Assembly: GCA_002869365.1 (NCBI GenBank)
Contig: PKTA01000059.1
Location: 1-37,436, forward strand
Length of the DNA stretch: 37,436 bases
Origin: Marinilabiliales bacterium
Lineage (GTDB): Bacteria; Bacteroidota; Bacteroidia; Bacteroidales; F082
Reading direction: 5' to 3'
Each line of letters opens with the position of its first letter. Within the stretch, counting starts at the first letter, position 1. Made by a program: the position numbers and the translations under genes. The notes beneath the pieces were generated by a model. That model worked only from the letters and a program-made list of their open reading frames with translations, was not told the origin of the DNA and ran no database searches. Positions 34,237-37,436 of the stretch are shown in pieces.

Positions 34237-36891
34237 TTAATAATAAACCACTTCACAATAAGGATGTAATGCTTTAAAATCCTCTATTTTTGAAGATCTA
34301 ATTTTAGTGTTATAACACTTAAGTTCCTTAAGTTCAATACTCTCAATGTGTTTTAAAGTTCTTATGGAGGTATTATTAATAATTAAAGTCCTGAGGTTTT
34401 TTAATTCCGAAATGTCCTTTAAATTACTAACTCTGGTTCCTGCAATATTTAAACTTTTCAAAAGAGTTAGACTTTCCAGCGCTTCCAGATCATCCACGGA
34501 AGTATTTTCCAAATTAAGTTCCTCCAGATTAGTCATTCTTGAAATAGAAGAAATATTGAAAACAGGATTATTAGGAATGCTCAATTTTTTGATTGAAGGC
34601 AAAAAACTAATGGCAGAAAAGTCGTTAAGGCGCGTATTTGAAATGCTCACCTCTTCCAATAAATTAAATAAACTCAGTTCTTCAAGCGATTTAATTTCGG
34701 TATTACCTTTGATTTCAATGCTCTTTAAATCAACCATAGCCTGAAGTTGTTCTCTGCCTGGTTCATTGTCAATATTTAAATTTTCCTTTAAAATATTATG
34801 CCAGTAGGCAGCCATATTTTGCCACCACATTTGTAATTTTTCCGTTTGGTAAACAACATTACAATTCGATATTTGCTTAAAAGGAATAACATCCTCTGTC
34901 GTAAGAAGAGAGTTATCGGCATAAATCACCTCCAGATTCTTACAATTTGTTAGTGGCATAATATCTGAAACTTTTGTATGCTCACAATAAAGAACTTCAA
35001 GATTTTGCAGGTTGGCAAGCCCTTCTACAGAAGCAACATTTGTATTATTTATATTGATATAATTCAGGTTATTGAGCCCGCTTAAAGGGCTTAAATCATC
35101 AATTTGACAACCCGACACATCAAGTTCTTCCAGTCGATAAAGCATCCTTAATGGTTTCAAACTTTTTATGGCTGTGTTCTCTGCCAGATTAACCGACTCT
35201 ATACTAATTATTTGGTGTAGTTGCTCTTTGGTAACGGGAGTACTTAATTTCATCCTCGAATGAGCAATACTTTGCCAGTTTGCGCTAAGGCCGTCCCACC
35301 ATTTTAAAAGTTCGTTAGTATTATAAATAACAGTACAATTAGGCTTTTTATCAATAAATTTAAGAGCCTCCTCCCGGTTAACATTACTGTTATCGCAATA
35401 AATCAAACTTAGTTTTTCCAATTTCAAAAGCGGCTCAAGATTTTTAACCTTAGTGTTGTTTGCCTGTAATACGCTCAGGTTATTGAGTTTTGAAAGAGGT
35501 TTTAAATCACTTACAGAGGTGGAGTCGATATTTATGGTATTTAAACTTTTAACATTTGACAAAAACTCAAGATTTGTAAGCTTAGCAGATGCCAGAATGA
35601 TTTTGTTCAAAGAAGATAGTTTTTCGAAACCACCTATTTCACCTGCCAAGTTTAGTCCTGATAAGTTAATCGAACTAAGGCTGGAGATTTTGGTTATTTC
35701 ATCAAAATCAGTAATGTTTGTATATGCTATATCCAGATTTTCCAACTTACGTAAATTAGGTAATATACATAAGTCGGAAATGGCTGTTTTCGAAAGATCG
35801 AGCAATTTTAAATTAGAAGCATATCTGAGAGCATTTATATCAAAAACCGGAGTTCCGGATGCAATTATTGTTTCCAGTTTATTTAAATTTCTCAAAGGAG
35901 TTAAATCATCAATAAGAGTATTGGAAATATTTATTTCAACTAAGTCGGATAGTTCAGAAAGCGGATTCAGGTTGCCAATAAGAATGCTATTTGAAATATC
36001 AATTTTAGTTCTCTTCCAAAACCTTTCTAACTGCTTATAAATTGATTTGGTATCAACGGATATTGTATCAGGAAGTTTAACATTGGAAGTGTCGTAACTA
36101 ATGTAAATCTCATCGTCAATGGTAGTTGATAAATTGTCATTTGAGTAAACTAAAGTATCGCTATTTATAATGTAAAAAGTATCAATCTTAACTTGTTCAA
36201 ACCAACGAGGAGTAACCAAACTGCTATCAGTAAAACTTATTATACTTGTAAACGGAAGCGTGTCGTATATTAAAATTCCCTGTCCAAAATAATCTTTCCA
36301 ACTATCGTTCATTGTATTCCACCAATAAGCCAATTCGTATTTTTTATTGGGTAAAGTAGTATAAATAGAAGCAATTTTCAAGTCCTTATCGATGGCATTC
36401 AGGTTAATTTCTATATAGCGTAACATATTATTATTTATGGTATCATCATTAATGGTAACTCCTTGTAAATTTCTGTTAACCATCAACTTAAAATACACTT
36501 GTCCGTTTTCATTAATAAAATTTTCAACCGAATTAACTTCATATTTGAAACTTACTTTTTTATAAAAGAAATCAATGTCTTTAAGATAAGCTTGTACATC
36601 TTTACTCAAGGCTATTTCACGATTTTCATCCAAATCATCTTCTATTTGCACATCCTCATCAACAAACATTTTGGCATAACTTTCATTAATAATTATATCT
36701 TTTTCTGATGCAACCTCATCAGGATTACCAAGAAAATTAAGTGTCCCTTCCAGGTAACTAACCATCTGCCTGCTCTGTTGCGCATAAGCTTCTATTTCTT
36801 CAGCAGTGAGCTTAGTTTGAGTCTGACAAAAAGCATAAATATTACTAAAAATTAAAAAAATGCTGAGAGCTAATATTTGTTTTACTTGCAT
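34237..36891 (-). CDS. Exported modular leucine-rich-repeat protein with repeated Trp-rich spacers
   Basis: The protein has 884 residues and a signal peptide at 1-22. Residues about 95-235 are a non-LRR domain that includes YWWNTMNDSW (189-198). LRR blocks of about 22-residue periodicity (LEELDVSGCQIDDLSPLSGL type, SDS22/internalin-like) cover about 300-510, 565-675 and 720-870. Blocks one and two end in NCTVIY (518-523) and NCNVVY (676-681). Each is followed 13 residues later by a spacer, WWDGLSANW (531-539) and WWQNMAAYW (689-697). Block three ends at the C-terminus in YCEVVYY. The spacers share spacing and residues with the N-terminal WW segment. No sorting domain or lipobox is seen. A protein-binding role is inferred. 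The start overlaps the preceding gene by ten bases. Confidence 0.88.
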   Translation of the reverse strand: MQVKQILALSIFLIFSNIYAFCQTQTKLTAEEIEAYAQQSRQMVSYLEGTLNFLGNPDEVASEKDIIINESYAKMFVDEDVQIEDDLDENREIALSKDVQAYLKDIDFFYKKVSFKYEVNSVENFINENGQVYFKLMVNRNLQGVTINDDTINNNMLRYIEINLNAIDKDLKIASIYTTLPNKKYELAYWWNTMNDSWKDYFGQGILIYDTLPFTSIISFTDSSLVTPRWFEQVKIDTFYIINSDTLVYSNDNLSTTIDDEIYISYDTSNVKLPDTISVDTKSIYKQLERFWKRTKIDISNSILIGNLNPLSELSDLVEINISNTLIDDLTPLRNLNKLETIIASGTPVFDINALRYASNLKLLDLSKTAISDLCILPNLRKLENLDIAYTNITDFDEITKISSLSSINLSGLNLAGEIGGFEKLSSLNKIILASAKLTNLEFLSNVKSLNTINIDSTSVSDLKPLSKLNNLSVLQANNTKVKNLEPLLKLEKLSLIYCDNSNVNREEALKFIDKKPNCTVIYNTNELLKWWDGLSANWQSIAHSRMKLSTPVTKEQLHQIISIESVNLAENTAIKSLKPLRMLYRLEELDVSGCQIDDLSPLSGLNNLNYININNTNVASVEGLANLQNLEVLYCEHTKVSDIMPLTNCKNLEVIYADNSLLTTEDVIPFKQISNCNVVYQTEKLQMWWQNMAAYWHNILKENLNIDNEPGREQLQAMVDLKSIEIKGNTEIKSLEELSLFNLLEEVSISNTRLNDFSAISFLPSIKKLSIPNNPVFNISSISRMTNLEELNLENTSVDDLEALESLTLLKSLNIAGTRVSNLKDISELKNLRTLIINNTSIRTLKHIESIELKELKCYNTKIRSSKIEDFKALHPYCEVVYY

Positions 36892-37436
36892 AAACCGTAT
36901 GATTTAATTAATTCGCCTTTCTTACTTTCTTCAATATATATAAGGTTGGAAATCAACCAGCCCGAATTATTATCATTTCTGTTGAAATACGATAATTCGA
37001 AATACCAGTTTTTAATTTGAAGAAAATGAAATTTTACTGAATTTATTTCCTTAAACTTTAAATTACCTTTTTTCATTTGGTAAAAGAAAAGTGTAAGATA
37101 ATCGGGTCGATAATCGTTTGAAGCATAATATTCAATATGCTTTGGATTGTCGAGAGCCTTATGAAGATTCATGAAATCCAGTTCATGACTTTGAGGATGC
37201 AGAAAATATTTGGCTTTTTCAAGAGTGTCAGCCTTTGGAAAGAGGTGAGGGAAATAACTGTAATAAACATTGCTGATTATCCATTTCGATCCTAAATTCT
37301 CTTCCTGCAGACGTAAATAAATAATAAGACTCACCTCTTCACCGTCTGCTAAAAAAGTAGCTGAAACTTCAGCATACCAGTTTTTATCGAGAAAATTCAA
37401 ATAAACAGGATTTTTAGGATTTGTAACATCATCGAT
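36882..37436 (-). CDS. Unknown protein, 5' end missing
   Basis: The frame is open to the right edge (185 codons including the stop are visible), so the true start is outside the window. The apparent start at 37400 is a TTG inside the gene, because reading continues upstream without a stop (IDDVTNPKNPVYLNFLDKNW). The visible part alternates beta strands and aromatic-rich segments (EVSLIIYLRL, KWIISNVYYSYF, HELDFMNLHKAL, VKFHFLQIKNWYF, SGWLISNLIYI). I recognise no named domain. Its stop overlaps the LRR gene start by ten bases (ATGCAAGTAA), so the two are translationally coupled and may act together. Confidence 0.75.
   Translation of the reverse strand: MDDVTNPKNPVYLNFLDKNWYAEVSATFLADGEEVSLIIYLRLQEENLGSKWIISNVYYSYFPHLFPKADTLEKAKYFLHPQSHELDFMNLHKALDNPKHIEYYASNDYRPDYLTLFFYQMKKGNLKFKEINSVKFHFLQIKNWYFELSYFNRNDNNSGWLISNLIYIEESKKGELIKSYGLCK

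Noticed and set aside
35453-36040. 195-codon open frame on the plus strand, opposite the LRR gene
   Set aside because: It is the antisense shadow of the Leu/Asn-rich repeats, with repetitive low-quality composition and no start context. The LRR protein on the other strand is clearly real.
34184-36891. LRR protein as a secreted internalin-like invasin
   Set aside because: The LRR type is similar, but there is no cell-wall or sorting signal and no host-associated context, so only protein binding is claimed.

Overview
The window is AT-rich chromosomal DNA from a member of the Bacteroidota, most likely a free-living, possibly marine, member of class Bacteroidia. The sequence points there in several ways: type IX secretion (T9SS) cargo with PKD, Ig-like and C-terminal sorting domains; DUF4252, DUF3098 and DUF3108 proteins; the ftsX-DUF3098-uppP-truB gene order; a long leucyl-tRNA synthetase; almost no Shine-Dalgarno sequences; and TAnnTTTG -7 boxes upstream of several transcription units. 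The lineage is an inference. I see no rRNA, tRNA, CRISPR array, insertion sequence, phage gene or riboswitch, and no gene-free stretch longer than 300 bases.

Layout. Positions 1-6393 (minus strand) hold a truncated secreted beta-propeller/PKD protein preceded by a 50-residue small ORF that stops one base before it. Next come a membrane-tethered TPR/LuxR-type HTH regulator and a large secreted protein with NodB-like motifs. Positions 6627-12129 (plus) hold a DUF2179-type membrane protein, a lipoprotein, two tandem GH29 alpha-L-fucosidases and a 2-oxoglutarate/Fe(II) oxygenase. Positions 12131-13975 (minus) are a YgiQ-type radical SAM protein. Positions 14258-17951 (minus) form a tight six-gene unit: ECF sigma factor, membrane anti-sigma-like protein, two DUF4252 proteins, ABC ATPase and ABC-2 permease. 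Positions 18155-20873 (minus) are the envelope/housekeeping cluster truB, uppP, DUF3098 and ftsX, divergent from a VanX-like dipeptidase and leuS (20950-24472, plus). Positions 24521-32303 (plus) hold a DUF3108 protein, a 2006-residue alpha-2-macroglobulin-family protein and a small outer-membrane barrel. Positions 32417-37436 (minus) hold a T9SS cargo protein, a modular LRR protein and the overlapping end of another gene.

How the genes may work together. The fucosidases and oxygenase look like a small glycan-use unit without SusC/SusD or sulfatases in view. The sigma/anti-sigma/DUF4252/ABC unit looks like a self-contained envelope-stress or export response and is the best candidate here for a poorly described system. 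The alpha-2-macroglobulin protein appears to have lost its thioester. The LRR protein is built from LRR blocks separated by a repeated Trp-rich spacer. Several starts were moved inward from the longest open frame because the longer version begins at TTG or GTG, overlaps a likely promoter box, or hides a clean signal peptide.
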